From Clostridiales bacterium (lineage in GTDB: Bacteria > Bacillota > Clostridia > Oscillospirales > Oscillospiraceae), in the NCBI GenBank assembly GCA_019418625.1, contig DYBL01000003.1:1-41304 (forward strand): a DNA stretch of 41,304 nucleotides, in the 5' to 3' direction. The translations under genes and the position numbers were made by a program. Within the stretch, counting starts at the first letter, position 1. Every line of letters begins with the position of its first letter. The notes beneath the pieces were generated by a model. The model had not been told where the DNA came from and ran no database searches. It saw only the letters and a program-made list of their open reading frames with translations. Below, piece by piece: positions 20,630-29,554 of the stretch.

Positions 20630-21388
20630 TTATGTTTTGGTCAGCTTCATCATCAGCTTGGCCGGCGTCACCTTGGCCAGCAAGCGGTACGTTTTATAAA
20701 AGAGCCGGGGCGTATAGATGGTCCTGCCGGCCTTGGCGGCCCGCAGCGTGCCGCCCGCCACCCGAACCTGATCACAGTAGGGCAGCATGGCAAACGTTCT
20801 GGAGTTTCCGCTGATGCGGCCCACGTCCAAAAACTCTGTTTCCATGGGCCCCGGGCAAACCGCCGTGACGGTGACGCCCTTTTTCTTCAGTTCTTCCGAA
20901 AGTCCCAGCGTAAACGCGCTGACATAGGCCTTGGTGGCCGAATACACCGTCATACGGGGCGTGGGGCAGAAAGAAGCAATGGAGGAGACATTGATGATCC
21001 TGCTTCCGGCCTCCATATAAGGGATGCACATGCTGGTGATGGCCGTCAGGGCCCGCAGGTTCAGATCCACCATGCGGGTCTGGAGGGAGGTCTCCGTCTG
21101 GCCCACCTCGCCAAGATACCCGCAGCCGGCGTTGTTGATGAGCACCTGGACTTGCGGGTGATCCGACGCCAGCTTTTCCTGCAATGCCACAAAGCTCATG
21201 GGATCGCACAGGTCCAGCGCCAGGCACTCCACATTCTTATGGGAAAGCTCACCGGCCATTTCCGCCAGCCGTTCCCGCCGGCGGGCAATGAGCCAGTAGC
21301 ACTCCACATCCGGGAACACATCCTCCAGCTGGCGGACGAACTCCCGTCCCAGGCCGGAGGAGGCGCCGGTGATAATGGCAGTCCGCAT
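20630..21388 (-). CDS. Short-chain dehydrogenase/reductase
   Basis: A 252-residue NAD(P)-dependent oxidoreductase of the classical SDR family. TGASSGLG at the N-terminus binds the cofactor, NNAG follows at about 90, and the catalytic Ser (NVSSIASF) and YSATK motif (Tyr and Lys) are present. The basic residues after strand 2 (IARRRERL) favour NADP. Substrate cannot be told. It follows the cyclophilin gene with a 28-base gap and is probably in the same transcript as smpB. Confidence 0.92.
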   Translation of the reverse strand: MRTAIITGASSGLGREFVRQLEDVFPDVECYWLIARRRERLAEMAGELSHKNVECLALDLCDPMSFVALQEKLASDHPQVQVLINNAGCGYLGEVGQTETSLQTRMVDLNLRALTAITSMCIPYMEAGSRIINVSSIASFCPTPRMTVYSATKAYVSAFTLGLSEELKKKGVTVTAVCPGPMETEFLDVGRISGNSRTFAMLPYCDQVRVAGGTLRAAKAGRTIYTPRLFYKTYRLLAKVTPAKLMMKLTKT

Positions 21389-21416
21389 ACAGCCCCTCCT
21401 TTGCGCGTCCGTCTAT

Positions 21417-21950
21417 TCAGTGGGTCTCGGGAGCGGGATAGTCCACGCCCTTGGTATCCACCCGGATGGACTGGATCACCACATCCTTCTTGGGCTTGTC
21501 GTTCATCATGTTGCGCTGGACCCGGGAGATATCCACGGCCACGTCCGTACCCTCAGTCACCTGACCGAACGCGGCATACTGTCCGTCCAGATGGGGCGCG
21601 GGGGCCACCATGATGAAGAACTGGCTGCCGGCGGAGTTGGGCGCCATGGTACGGGCCATGGACAAAACGCCCAGGGTGTGCTTGAGGTCGTTCTGCTTGA
21701 AGCCGTTGGCGGAGAATTCGCCGTTGATCTCATAGCCGGGGCCGCCCATGCCGTTGCCGTTGGGGCAGCCGCCCTGGATCATGAAGCCGGGGATGACACG
21801 GTGGAAGATCAGGCCGTCATAAAAGCCCTTATTGGCCAGGGAGATGAAGTTATTGACGGTGTTGGGGGCCTTTTCGGGGTACAGCTCCGCCGTCATGACA
21901 CGGCCGTCCTCCATGGTAATGGTGGCAATGGGATAGTTGTTTGCAGACAT
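21417..21950 (-). CDS. Peptidyl-prolyl cis-trans isomerase, cyclophilin type
   Basis: Catalyses proline isomerisation during protein folding. The 177-residue protein has the cyclophilin core: GLIFHRVIPGFMIQGGCPNG with the active Arg/Phe, then GVLSMARTMAPNSAGSQFFI and YAAFGQVTEG. No signal peptide is seen, so it is cytoplasmic. ATG at 21950 with AGAGAGG upstream; a longer open frame to 22049 has no support. It starts 2 bases after smpB ends. Confidence 0.93.
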   Translation of the reverse strand: MSANNYPIATITMEDGRVMTAELYPEKAPNTVNNFISLANKGFYDGLIFHRVIPGFMIQGGCPNGNGMGGPGYEINGEFSANGFKQNDLKHTLGVLSMARTMAPNSAGSQFFIMVAPAPHLDGQYAAFGQVTEGTDVAVDISRVQRNMMNDKPKKDVVIQSIRVDTKGVDYPAPETH

Positions 21951-21952
21951 AA

Positions 21953-22426
21953 TTACCGATTCCTCTCTTTCATGGTGCGGTCGATCTCCCGCTTGGCGTC
22001 CCGCGCCGCGGTGGCCGCCCGCTTGTCGTAATTTTTCTTGCCCTTGCAAAGACCGATCTCCAGCTTCACCCGGGCGTCCTTGAAGTAGGCGGCGAGGGGC
22101 ACCAGGGCGTAGCCGTCCTGCTTGACCAGGGCGTGGAGCTTGCGGATCTCCCGCTTGTGCATGAGCAGGCGGCGGGAACGCATGGGGTCCTTATTAAAGA
22201 TGTTGCCTTTTTCATAGGGAGAGATGTGCATGCCGTGGACGAACATCTCCCCGTCCTTGACGGTGCAGTAGGCATCCTTGAGGTTCAGCGTGCCGGCACG
22301 GATGGACTTGACCTCCGTCCCCGCCAGCTCGATGCCGGCCTCGTAGCGGTCCTCCACGAAGTAATCGTGGAAAGCCTTGCGGTTCTGCGCCGCGATCTTG
22401 ATCCCCTTTTTCTCCGTGGGGCTCAC
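21953..22426 (-). CDS. smpB: SsrA-binding protein SmpB
   Basis: Binds tmRNA and brings it to stalled ribosomes. The protein (157 residues from GTG at 22426) has the family blocks IKIAAQNRKAFHDYFVEDRY, AGTEVKSIRAGTLNLKDAYC, LMHKREIRKL and the C-terminal basic tail (KGKKNYDKRAATAARDAKRE) that reaches into the mRNA channel. The start is uncertain: the GTG fits family length (N-terminus close to KKGIKI), but its ribosome site is weak. Being two genes from ssrA is typical. Confidence 0.93.
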   Translation of the reverse strand: MSPTEKKGIKIAAQNRKAFHDYFVEDRYEAGIELAGTEVKSIRAGTLNLKDAYCTVKDGEMFVHGMHISPYEKGNIFNKDPMRSRRLLMHKREIRKLHALVKQDGYALVPLAAYFKDARVKLEIGLCKGKKNYDKRAATAARDAKREIDRTMKERNR

Positions 22427-22467
22427 CTCTTTCCGGGATTTTTTCCATTGGATTTTTACGTGCTGAC

Positions 22468-22496
22468 AGTATAGCACACATCTGCCGCTTCTTCAA
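22468..22496 (-). promoter_or_regulatory. Promoter of the smpB operon
   Basis: On the minus strand: TTGAAG (22496-22491), 17-base spacer, TATACT (22473-22468), about 45 bases before smpB. Confidence 0.7.
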
Positions 22497-22509
22497 GAGA
22501 AAGAAGCGG

Positions 22510-22538
22510 TTGGCAAGTTTGGGCCGCCGTGATATAAT
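22510..22538 (+). promoter_or_regulatory. Promoter of the Nudix-walRK operon
   Basis: TTGGCA (22510-22515), 17-base spacer, TATAAT (22533-22538), divergent from the smpB promoter 14 bases away. No further promoter is visible before walR. Confidence 0.75.
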
Positions 22539-22639
22539 TGAAATGATTGAATCAACTGGGGCACAGCGCTTTTGCAGTGAAAGCGCCGCTTTCGTCCATC
22601 CTGCCCTGTGGGAGAGCAAAGTATACGAGGTGTAACAAC

Positions 22640-23188
22640 ATGAATGAATTTACGGATCTGACTGAGCAGACCCTCAGCCGGAAAGAACAGTACAGCGGCC
22701 CCCTCTTCTCCGTCCATACGGACACCGTCCGCCTGCCGGACGGGACGACCTCCTCCAGGGAAGTGGTGGAGCATGTGGACGGCGTGGCCGTGCTGCCGCT
22801 GGACGAGCGCAACAACGTTTTGACCGTGACGCAATATCGCTACGTATTCGGGCGGACCATGCTGGAGATCCCGGCGGGCAAGCTGGATCCGGGTGAGGAC
22901 CCGGTCACCGGCGCATTGCGGGAGCTGAAGGAAGAGACCGGCGCCGTGCCCGATACGTTCCTGCCCCTTGGACACATCGTTCCCGCCCCCGGCTGTTACA
23001 GCGAGGTGCTGCACCTGTTTTTGGCCCGGGGACTGCACATGGAGCAGCAGCATCTGGATCCCGGCGAATTTTTGAATGTGGAGCGCATCCCCTTTGACGA
23101 GATGGTCCACCGGTGCATGAGCGGCGAGATCGAGGACGCCAAGACCATCGCCGCCGTACTCAAGGCCAAGATCCTTTTGAATCTTTGA
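22640..23188 (+). CDS. ADP-ribose pyrophosphatase-type Nudix hydrolase
   Basis: Splits ADP-ribose or a related nucleotide sugar. The 182-residue protein has the Nudix box GKLDPGEDPVTGALRELKEETG with the metal-binding REL-x-EE core, and upstream VLPLDERNNVLTVTQYRYVF and ILEIPAGK are the ADP-ribose pyrophosphatase family pattern. The ATG at 22640 follows GAGGTG. It is the first gene of the operon that leads to walR, a frequent arrangement in this bacterial group; a functional link is not evident. Confidence 0.88.
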   Translation: MNEFTDLTEQTLSRKEQYSGPLFSVHTDTVRLPDGTTSSREVVEHVDGVAVLPLDERNNVLTVTQYRYVFGRTMLEIPAGKLDPGEDPVTGALRELKEETGAVPDTFLPLGHIVPAPGCYSEVLHLFLARGLHMEQQHLDPGEFLNVERIPFDEMVHRCMSGEIEDAKTIAAVLKAKILLNL

Positions 23189-23229
23189 TCTCAATTCTGA
23201 ATCTCTCAACAAAAAACTTGGAGGTCCCT

Positions 23230-23940
23230 ATGAACACGCAAAAAACTGTCCTCATCGTAGAGGATGAGAAAAACATCGTGGACATCCTGCGCTTCAACCT
23301 CCAGCGGGAGGGCTACCGCACCCTGGAAGCCTACGACGGCAAGGACGGGCTGGACAAAGCAGTGTCCGAAAACCCCGACCTCATTTTGCTGGACGTGATG
23401 CTGCCCCAGATGAACGGCTTTGACGTGTGCCGCGCTCTGCGCTCCCAGGGCAGCAATGTGCCTGTCATCATCCTCACCGCCCGGGAAGAAGAGGCGGACA
23501 AGGTGCTGGGATTGGAGATCGGTGCCGACGACTATATCACCAAGCCCTTTTCCATGCGGGAGCTCATCGCCCGGGTAGGCGCCAATATCCGCCGCACCTC
23601 CATGGCTGCCCCCGCCGCTGCCTCCGCCGCCGCCAGCGCCATGCCGGTGGCCGGAGATCTTGCCATCAATACGGACAGTCACCAGGTGTTCCGGGACGGC
23701 AAGGCCATCGACCTGACCCAGCGGGAATACGAGCTTTTGACCTTCCTGGCAAGTCATCCCAACAAGGTCTACTCCCGCATCGCCCTCATGGAGCAGGTAT
23801 GGAACTACGGCTACGTAGGCGACGACGCCCGCACGGTGGATGTGACCGTCCGGCGCCTGCGGGAAAAAATCGAGGCAGACCCCGCCAACCCCGCCTATAT
23901 CCTCACCCGCCGCGGCGCGGGCTACTATTTCTCCGTATGA
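23230..23940 (+). CDS. walR: Response regulator WalR (OmpR family)
   Basis: A 236-residue cytoplasmic transcription factor. Receiver domain: acidic pocket at EDEKN (about 11-15), phosphorylated Asp55 in LILLDVMLPQ, Lys about 105 in ADDYITKPFS. A linker of Ala/Ser/Pro (MAAPAAASAAASAMPVAG), longer than in most WalR, joins it to the winged-helix DNA-binding domain ending in VTVRRLREKIE and ILTRRGAGYYF. It controls cell wall genes together with WalK. ATG at 23230 with GGAGGT; walK follows in the same transcript. Confidence 0.9.
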   Translation: MNTQKTVLIVEDEKNIVDILRFNLQREGYRTLEAYDGKDGLDKAVSENPDLILLDVMLPQMNGFDVCRALRSQGSNVPVIILTAREEEADKVLGLEIGADDYITKPFSMRELIARVGANIRRTSMAAPAAASAAASAMPVAGDLAINTDSHQVFRDGKAIDLTQREYELLTFLASHPNKVYSRIALMEQVWNYGYVGDDARTVDVTVRRLREKIEADPANPAYILTRRGAGYYFSV

Positions 23941-23969
23941 TCCCACGCCAATGAGAGGAGGTGCCGCCG

Positions 23970-25766
23970 GTGTTCCGCAGCCTGCATATGAAGCTGATGC
24001 TGATATTGCTGTTGCTGATCACATCGCTGATGGCAGTGGTGGGTGCATTTTTGACCACCAGCGTCTCCAGCTTTTATATCAATACCTTTTACGAGCAGAT
24101 CGCCGATGTATTCGGTCAGGACCAGCAGGAATTCGTATCCACCCTGCGCAGTGAAGCCGCGCAGGACGACGGGGCTCAGCGGCTCCAGGAGATCCTGAAG
24201 ATCAGCGCCGGTGAGCTGGGCATCGACTACCGCAGCCGCAACTACTTCATTCTGGACGGACGGACGGGTGCATTTTTGAGCGGCTCCGCGGGGGAGGACA
24301 GCCTGCCCCGCCAGCAGACCGCCAACCTGCTCACCGCCCGCAACGCCGTGGCCCGGGGCGACGCCACCCTGGTAGGTGACGAGAGCGACATCACCGCCGA
24401 CTACATGGATGTGGCCATTCCCATCCTGGCCGGCGACAACGCCTTCATCATCTACATTCTGGACAACAAGGACACCGTCTCCGAGCTCAATGCCCAGCTG
24501 TTCACCATCATCTTCCAGGCTCTGGTCATCGGACTGCTCATCTCCGTGCTTTTGAGCTTTCTGCTCTCCAAGACCATGGTGGGTCCCATCGAAAAGCTCA
24601 CCGCCGGTGCCGAGCGGGTGGCTGCCGGCCACTTTGACAGCGAGCTGCCGGTGGAGTCCTCCGACGAGATCGGCATCCTCACAGGCACATTCAACGAAAT
24701 GTCCGGCATCCTGCAGGAGACCCTGGCCGCCGTGGAAAACGAGCGGGACAAGCTGGATACCCTCTTTCTTCATATGACCGACGGCGTGGTGGCCTTCAGC
24801 CACGAGGGCGGGCTCATCCACTGCAACCCCGCCGCCAACACCATGCTCCACCGGAATCTGGACGACCGCTGCACCTATGACGAGCTGTTCGGCTCGGTCT
24901 ATCCCTTCGAGGAAATGCTCGCCCTCCAGCGGCCCAACTACGCCGAGGGCGAGATGCTGGTGGGAGAGCGGACGCTGGAGCTGTATCTGGCTCCATTTTC
25001 CGATCAGGCCCGGGGCGGCGTGCTGATCGTGCTACACGACGTGACGGAGCAGCACCGCAACGAGGAGCGCCGCAAGGAGTTCGTGGCCAACGTCTCCCAT
25101 GAGCTGCGCACGCCGCTGACCAACGTCCGCAGCTACGCCGAGACCCTCCGGGACGCGGAAGAGGGGGACATCCCCCACGAGACCGCCCGAAGCTTTCTGG
25201 ACATCATCATCACAGAGACCGACCGGATGACCAACATCGTCCAGGACCTTTTGACCCTCTCCCGGCTGGACTCCGGCCATACGGAGCTGATCCTCTCCCG
25301 GTTTTCCTTTGCCGAAGCCATCGGGAGCGTAGTCCGGGCCAACGCCCTGGCTGCCAAGAACCACGGCCACGAGCTCACCTGCGGCTCTTTGGAGGACCTG
25401 CCCCTTATTGTGGGTGACCGCAACCGCCTGGAGCAGGTGATGATGAACGTGATCGGCAATGCCATCAAATACACCCCCGACGGCGGACACATCCGCGTCA
25501 GTGCCGGCTCCACGGAAAACGACGTGTGGATGGAGGTCTGGGATGACGGCATCGGTATCCCGGAAAAGGACCGTGACCGGATCTTCGACCGGTTCTACCG
25601 GGTAGACAAGGCCCGCTCCCGGGAATCCGGCGGCACGGGTCTGGGACTGTCCATCGCCCGGGAGCTGGTGCTGCGCCACAACGGCACCATTGCCCTGGCC
25701 CCCCATGAAGGCCCCGGCACCACCATCCGATTGACTCTGCCCATTGCCGGCCCCGCCTCTACCTGA
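23970..25766 (+). CDS. walK: Sensor histidine kinase WalK
   Basis: A 598-residue membrane kinase. TM1 at about 7-29, an extracellular sensor domain to about 175, TM2 at about 180-202, HAMP (MVGPIEKLTAGAERVAAGHF), PAS domain (about 263-360), then HisKA with His377 in VANVSHELRTPLTN and the ATP-binding domain with NVIGNAIKYTPDGG, DDGIGIP, and GGTGLGLSIARE. It phosphorylates WalR. I take GTG at 23970 because the ribosome site AGGAGGTG ends six bases before it; GTG at 23961 overlaps that site. The extracellular part is a full PAS/Cache-like size, as in Gram-positive WalK. Confidence 0.92.
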   Translation: MFRSLHMKLMLILLLLITSLMAVVGAFLTTSVSSFYINTFYEQIADVFGQDQQEFVSTLRSEAAQDDGAQRLQEILKISAGELGIDYRSRNYFILDGRTGAFLSGSAGEDSLPRQQTANLLTARNAVARGDATLVGDESDITADYMDVAIPILAGDNAFIIYILDNKDTVSELNAQLFTIIFQALVIGLLISVLLSFLLSKTMVGPIEKLTAGAERVAAGHFDSELPVESSDEIGILTGTFNEMSGILQETLAAVENERDKLDTLFLHMTDGVVAFSHEGGLIHCNPAANTMLHRNLDDRCTYDELFGSVYPFEEMLALQRPNYAEGEMLVGERTLELYLAPFSDQARGGVLIVLHDVTEQHRNEERRKEFVANVSHELRTPLTNVRSYAETLRDAEEGDIPHETARSFLDIIITETDRMTNIVQDLLTLSRLDSGHTELILSRFSFAEAIGSVVRANALAAKNHGHELTCGSLEDLPLIVGDRNRLEQVMMNVIGNAIKYTPDGGHIRVSAGSTENDVWMEVWDDGIGIPEKDRDRIFDRFYRVDKARSRESGGTGLGLSIARELVLRHNGTIALAPHEGPGTTIRLTLPIAGPAST

Positions 25767-25800
25767 GACGCGCCGAGATTTTTGAAAGGAGGTGCCGCCC

Positions 25801-27093
25801 GTGCGCCGAGGCCACACCAGCCGGCGGGACATGCTGCAAAATATCGCCATCACGCTTCTTTCCGTCTCTGCGGTGCTGCTGTTCATCCAGACACAAAGCT
25901 ATATGCTTTCCACGGACGACGGCTTCGTGGGCAATCTTTTCCAGTCCGGAGCCCCGGGCGCCGATACTTCCTCCCAGCCCGCCGCGGCGGCACTCTCCGC
26001 GCCGGTGCGGGCCGCTGTTTCCGGCACCTACGGCCGCTACGGCGACATATCCCTTTCCACCGCCGACGCCGACCGCTTCGGCCGTCTGCTCTCGCCGCTG
26101 CTCAGCGAGGCTCTGGGCTCGGGACAGTCTTTTTCTCCCTGCACCCAAACGGATTTTCTCTCCGCGCTCTCCCGGTCCAGTGTATATTACGACTTTTTGC
26201 AGCCGCTGCCGCTTTCTGTACTGTCCATGCTGGTGGGGCTGGAGGAGAGCACTGCCGACGCTGACATCCGCGCCAGATATGTGGCCATTTCAGAGCTGGA
26301 TGACGCAGTATTCCTGCTGATCTGGGACGGCGCGGACACGTTTTTGCGGTGCCAGACCGCCGTGAAGACCGCCCGGCTCCAGGATGTGATCAGCAGCTAC
26401 GAGCTGGGAAACGCTGCCTTCGCTTTCGATCTGGTCCATTCCAATCCTGATTTTGAAAAGATCAGCCCCTGTTCCCTGTTCGTCTCTCCCATGCCCCAAT
26501 TCCAGACGCTGGATGTCTCCTCTTCCGACGAAGATACGTCCGCCCTGCTCTCTGCCCTGGGGTTCAACCCCTATGCCAATACCCGCTACACCGAATCCAA
26601 CGGCACTTCGGTGATCATGGAGGGCGATCAGACGCTCCGCCTGTCTGCCGACGGCCACCTTCGCTATCAAAGCGGCAGCCGCAGCTCCCTGTTCGTCGCG
26701 GACAGCGAATCTCCCACCTTAAATGAGATCGTACAGGGCTCCTGGGAGCTTTTGCAGACACTGCTCAGCGGACATCTGGGCAGCGCCGCGCCGTATTTGT
26801 CCCAGGTCATCCAGTCCGGAGATACCACGGTGCTCCGTTTCGGCTTCCATCTGGACGGCACCCCCATCCGCTTTCTGGACGACTCCCCCGCTGCCGAGAT
26901 CCAATTGCAGGGCAACGCCGTCACCTCCCTTTCCGCCACGCTGCGCAGCTATGTACTCTCCGGAGACAGCGCCTCTGCGCTTCCGCTGGAACAGGCGGCC
27001 GCCATTGCCGCCCTGGAGCCTGGCAACGGGCTCTCTCTGGCTTACGTGGATGATGGCGGCAGCTCCTGCGAGCTCTCCTGGCTTTCGGAATGA
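25801..27093 (+). CDS. yycH: YycH-like regulator of WalK
   Basis: A 430-residue protein with one N-terminal TM helix (DMLQNIAITLLSVSAVLLFI) and the rest outside the membrane. Length, topology and the place after walK match YycH, which with YycI modulates WalK in the membrane. Sequence similarity to the known family is weak to the eye (FDLVHSNPDFEKISP, LRFGFHLDGTPIRFL). The GTG at 25801 is selected by the AGGAGGTG six bases upstream, the same leader as walK. Confidence 0.7.
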   Translation: MRRGHTSRRDMLQNIAITLLSVSAVLLFIQTQSYMLSTDDGFVGNLFQSGAPGADTSSQPAAAALSAPVRAAVSGTYGRYGDISLSTADADRFGRLLSPLLSEALGSGQSFSPCTQTDFLSALSRSSVYYDFLQPLPLSVLSMLVGLEESTADADIRARYVAISELDDAVFLLIWDGADTFLRCQTAVKTARLQDVISSYELGNAAFAFDLVHSNPDFEKISPCSLFVSPMPQFQTLDVSSSDEDTSALLSALGFNPYANTRYTESNGTSVIMEGDQTLRLSADGHLRYQSGSRSSLFVADSESPTLNEIVQGSWELLQTLLSGHLGSAAPYLSQVIQSGDTTVLRFGFHLDGTPIRFLDDSPAAEIQLQGNAVTSLSATLRSYVLSGDSASALPLEQAAAIAALEPGNGLSLAYVDDGGSSCELSWLSE

Positions 27094-27126
27094 CCCGGCG
27101 GCAGCCGCCGCAGAAAGGAACGCCAC

Positions 27127-27930
27127 ATGCAAAGTGCCCGGCTGAAAAACATCATCATATTGATCCTGGTGCTGCTGAACCTGTTCCTGCTGGGCTCCCT
27201 GCTCAGCCGGCAGGCCGCCCGGCTGGAAAGCCGGCATCAGACCGCAGCTCAGCTGAGCGCGCTCTTTGAGGCCAACAACATCACCCTCTCGGAGGACGCC
27301 GTCACCTTTGCCGCCCCGCCGGGCAGCATCACTTTGAACCGGGACGTGGAGCAGGAGCGGCAAATGGCGTCCTTCCTGCTGGGCAAGGGCATGAGCCACT
27401 CCAGCCAGAGCGGCGTGATCTACTCCTATGAAAGCAGCGCCGGCGCGGCGGTATTCAGCTCCGGCGGTGCCTTCGACGCGGCGATTTTGCTCCAGGAGGA
27501 CACCAACGTGGAGCGCCTTTGCCGCAAATTCTGCAGCCAGTTCCAGTACGAGGACCTGACCATAGACGCAGACGATCCGTTTTCCGCCACCGCAGTCCGC
27601 AGCTTCGACGGCTATCCGGTCTCCAACTGCACGGTCTCCTTTTCCGTTCAGGGCAGCGTGCTGACCGTCAGCGGCACGTTCCTTCCGTCTGTCTCTTCCG
27701 GCGCCTCCTCCGGCAGCGACCTGCTCTCCGCCGTATCCGCTCTCACCGCATTTTTAAACACGCATCTGGAAAGCGGCGCCGTGGTCTCCCAGATCACCGC
27801 CATCACTGCCTGCTATCAGGCGCAGAGCGCCTCCGCCTCCTCCACCGCCCTGATCCCCACCTGGCTGATCGACACGGATTTCGGTTCATATTATGTCAAC
27901 TGTGAAACCGGCGCGGTGACCCGCAAATAG
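27127..27930 (+). CDS. yycI: YycI-like regulator of WalK
   Basis: A 267-residue protein: short basic N-terminus, TM helix (NIIILILVLLNLFLLGSLLS), then an extracellular domain with beta-type segments, ending LIDTDFGSYYVNCETGAV. Topology and position after yycH fit YycI, the second WalK-associated membrane protein. The ATG at 27127 follows AAAGGA. Assignment rests on context more than on sequence. Confidence 0.7.
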   Translation: MQSARLKNIIILILVLLNLFLLGSLLSRQAARLESRHQTAAQLSALFEANNITLSEDAVTFAAPPGSITLNRDVEQERQMASFLLGKGMSHSSQSGVIYSYESSAGAAVFSSGGAFDAAILLQEDTNVERLCRKFCSQFQYEDLTIDADDPFSATAVRSFDGYPVSNCTVSFSVQGSVLTVSGTFLPSVSSGASSGSDLLSAVSALTAFLNTHLESGAVVSQITAITACYQAQSASASSTALIPTWLIDTDFGSYYVNCETGAVTRK

Positions 27931-27988
27931 CCGGCCCGGGCGGTTTATGCTATTTTTGAACTAATTATGGAAACAACGCAGGAATGGT

Positions 27989-28017
27989 TTGCATTTCCAC
28001 AGAGGATATGATATAGT
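27989..28017 (+). promoter_or_regulatory. Promoter of murA
   Basis: TTGCAT (27989-27994), 17-base spacer, TATAGT (28012-28017). The gap 27931-28163 has no gene; after the promoter comes a leader of about 140 bases with short GC-rich inverted repeats (CCCGCGG / CCGCGGG). Confidence 0.7.
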
Positions 28018-28163
28018 ATCGCTGTGTGAGTTTCCCCGGATGAAATTTTCCCGGCCCGCGGCCTTTCCGCGGGTATGAAGCGGCACCGGCCGGGCAAACT
28101 GTCCGCAGAGGCGGACGGCATTGCCGCCACAAAAGAATGTGCCTTGAAGAGAGGGTAAATACT

Positions 28164-29462
28164 TTGACAAAATATATTGTACAGGGCGGAAAGCCCCTGT
28201 TTGGTGAAGTTGAGATCAGCGGCGCTAAAAACGCCGCCGTTGCCATTATCCCCGCCGCCCTGCTGGTGGACGGCACCTGCCGGATCGAAAACATCCCCCA
28301 GATCTCCGATGTGACGCTGTGCCTGAAGATCCTGGAGCAGCTGGGCGCCTCCATCCGCTCCATCAACCGCCACACGGTGGAGATCAATTGCAGCCACATC
28401 CGTTCCACCCGCACCAGCTATGACCTGGCCCGCAAGATCCGCGCCTCCTATTATCTCATCGGCGCGCTGCTGGGCCGCTTCGGCCAGGCTGAAGTGGCCA
28501 TGCCCGGCGGCTGCAACTTCGGCGTCCGCCCCATCGACCAGCACGTCAAGGGCTTTACCACCCTGGGCGCCAAGGTGGTGGTGGAGGGCGGCTTTATCCA
28601 CGCCTCCACGGAGACCGGCCACCTCAAGGGCGCCCACGTCTATCTGGACGTGGTGTCCGTGGGCGCCACCATGAACATCATGATGGCGGCCGTCATGGCC
28701 CAGGGCGACACGGTCATTGAAAACGCCGCCAAGGAGCCCCACATCGTGGACCTGGCCAACTTCCTCAACTCCATGGGCGCCAACATCCGCGGCGCCGGCA
28801 CCGACACCATCAAGATCCGCGGCGTGGAACGCCTCACCGGCGGCAGCTACGCCATCATCCCCGACCAGATCGAGGCCGGCACCTACATGGCCGCCGTGGC
28901 CGCCACGGGCGGACAGGTACTCGTCAAGAATATCATCCCCAAGCACATGGACTGCATCACCGCCAAGCTGGTGGAGATGGGTGTGGAAGTGGAGGAGCAC
29001 GAGGATACCCTCCTGGTCCGCCGCACGGGAAAGCTGCAGAAGACCAACGTCAAGACCATGCCCTACCCCGGCTTCCCCACGGATATGCAGCCCCAGGTCA
29101 CCGCTGTGCTCTCCCTGGCGGAGGGAACGTCTCTTGTGACCGAGAGTGTATGGAACAACCGCTATCGCTATGTGGATGAGCTCAAGCGCATGGGCGCCAA
29201 TATCCAGGTGGACGAAAAGACCGCCGTGGTGGAGGGCGTGGACCATCTGACCGGTGCTCCCATCCAGGCCTGCGATCTGCGGGCAGGCGCCGCGCTGGTC
29301 ATTGCGGCTCTGGCTGCCCACGGCGAAAGTGAGATCAGCTGCGTGCAATATATCGAGCGGGGCTACGAGGACATCGTGGCCAAGCTGCGCCGCCTGGGTG
29401 CGGACATCCGCTCTGTGGAAGAGCCCGGAGAATCCGAGGAGCTGGAAGCCCATATCGGCTGA
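28164..29462 (+). CDS. murA: UDP-N-acetylglucosamine 1-carboxyvinyltransferase
   Basis: First committed step of peptidoglycan synthesis: transfers enolpyruvate from PEP to UDP-GlcNAc. The 432-residue protein has the inside-out alpha/beta barrel repeats, GAKNAA at about 20-25, the active Cys117 in MPGGCNFGVRPIDQH, and the ending ALAAHGESEISCVQYIERGY. TTG at 28164 (AGAGAGGG upstream) matches the usual N-terminus IVQGGKPLFGEV; the ATG at 28137 would add nine residues. Being next to walRK, which controls cell wall turnover, makes sense. Confidence 0.94.
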   Translation: MTKYIVQGGKPLFGEVEISGAKNAAVAIIPAALLVDGTCRIENIPQISDVTLCLKILEQLGASIRSINRHTVEINCSHIRSTRTSYDLARKIRASYYLIGALLGRFGQAEVAMPGGCNFGVRPIDQHVKGFTTLGAKVVVEGGFIHASTETGHLKGAHVYLDVVSVGATMNIMMAAVMAQGDTVIENAAKEPHIVDLANFLNSMGANIRGAGTDTIKIRGVERLTGGSYAIIPDQIEAGTYMAAVAATGGQVLVKNIIPKHMDCITAKLVEMGVEVEEHEDTLLVRRTGKLQKTNVKTMPYPGFPTDMQPQVTAVLSLAEGTSLVTESVWNNRYRYVDELKRMGANIQVDEKTAVVEGVDHLTGAPIQACDLRAGAALVIAALAAHGESEISCVQYIERGYEDIVAKLRRLGADIRSVEEPGESEELEAHIG

Positions 29463-29554
29463 TGACCCGTACGTCCGCGATGGAGGATGTCGACCCCCGG
29501 TCGATCGCCTCCCTTGCGGACGTCTTTTCATTCTTTGGAAGCGAGGTACCTTTT

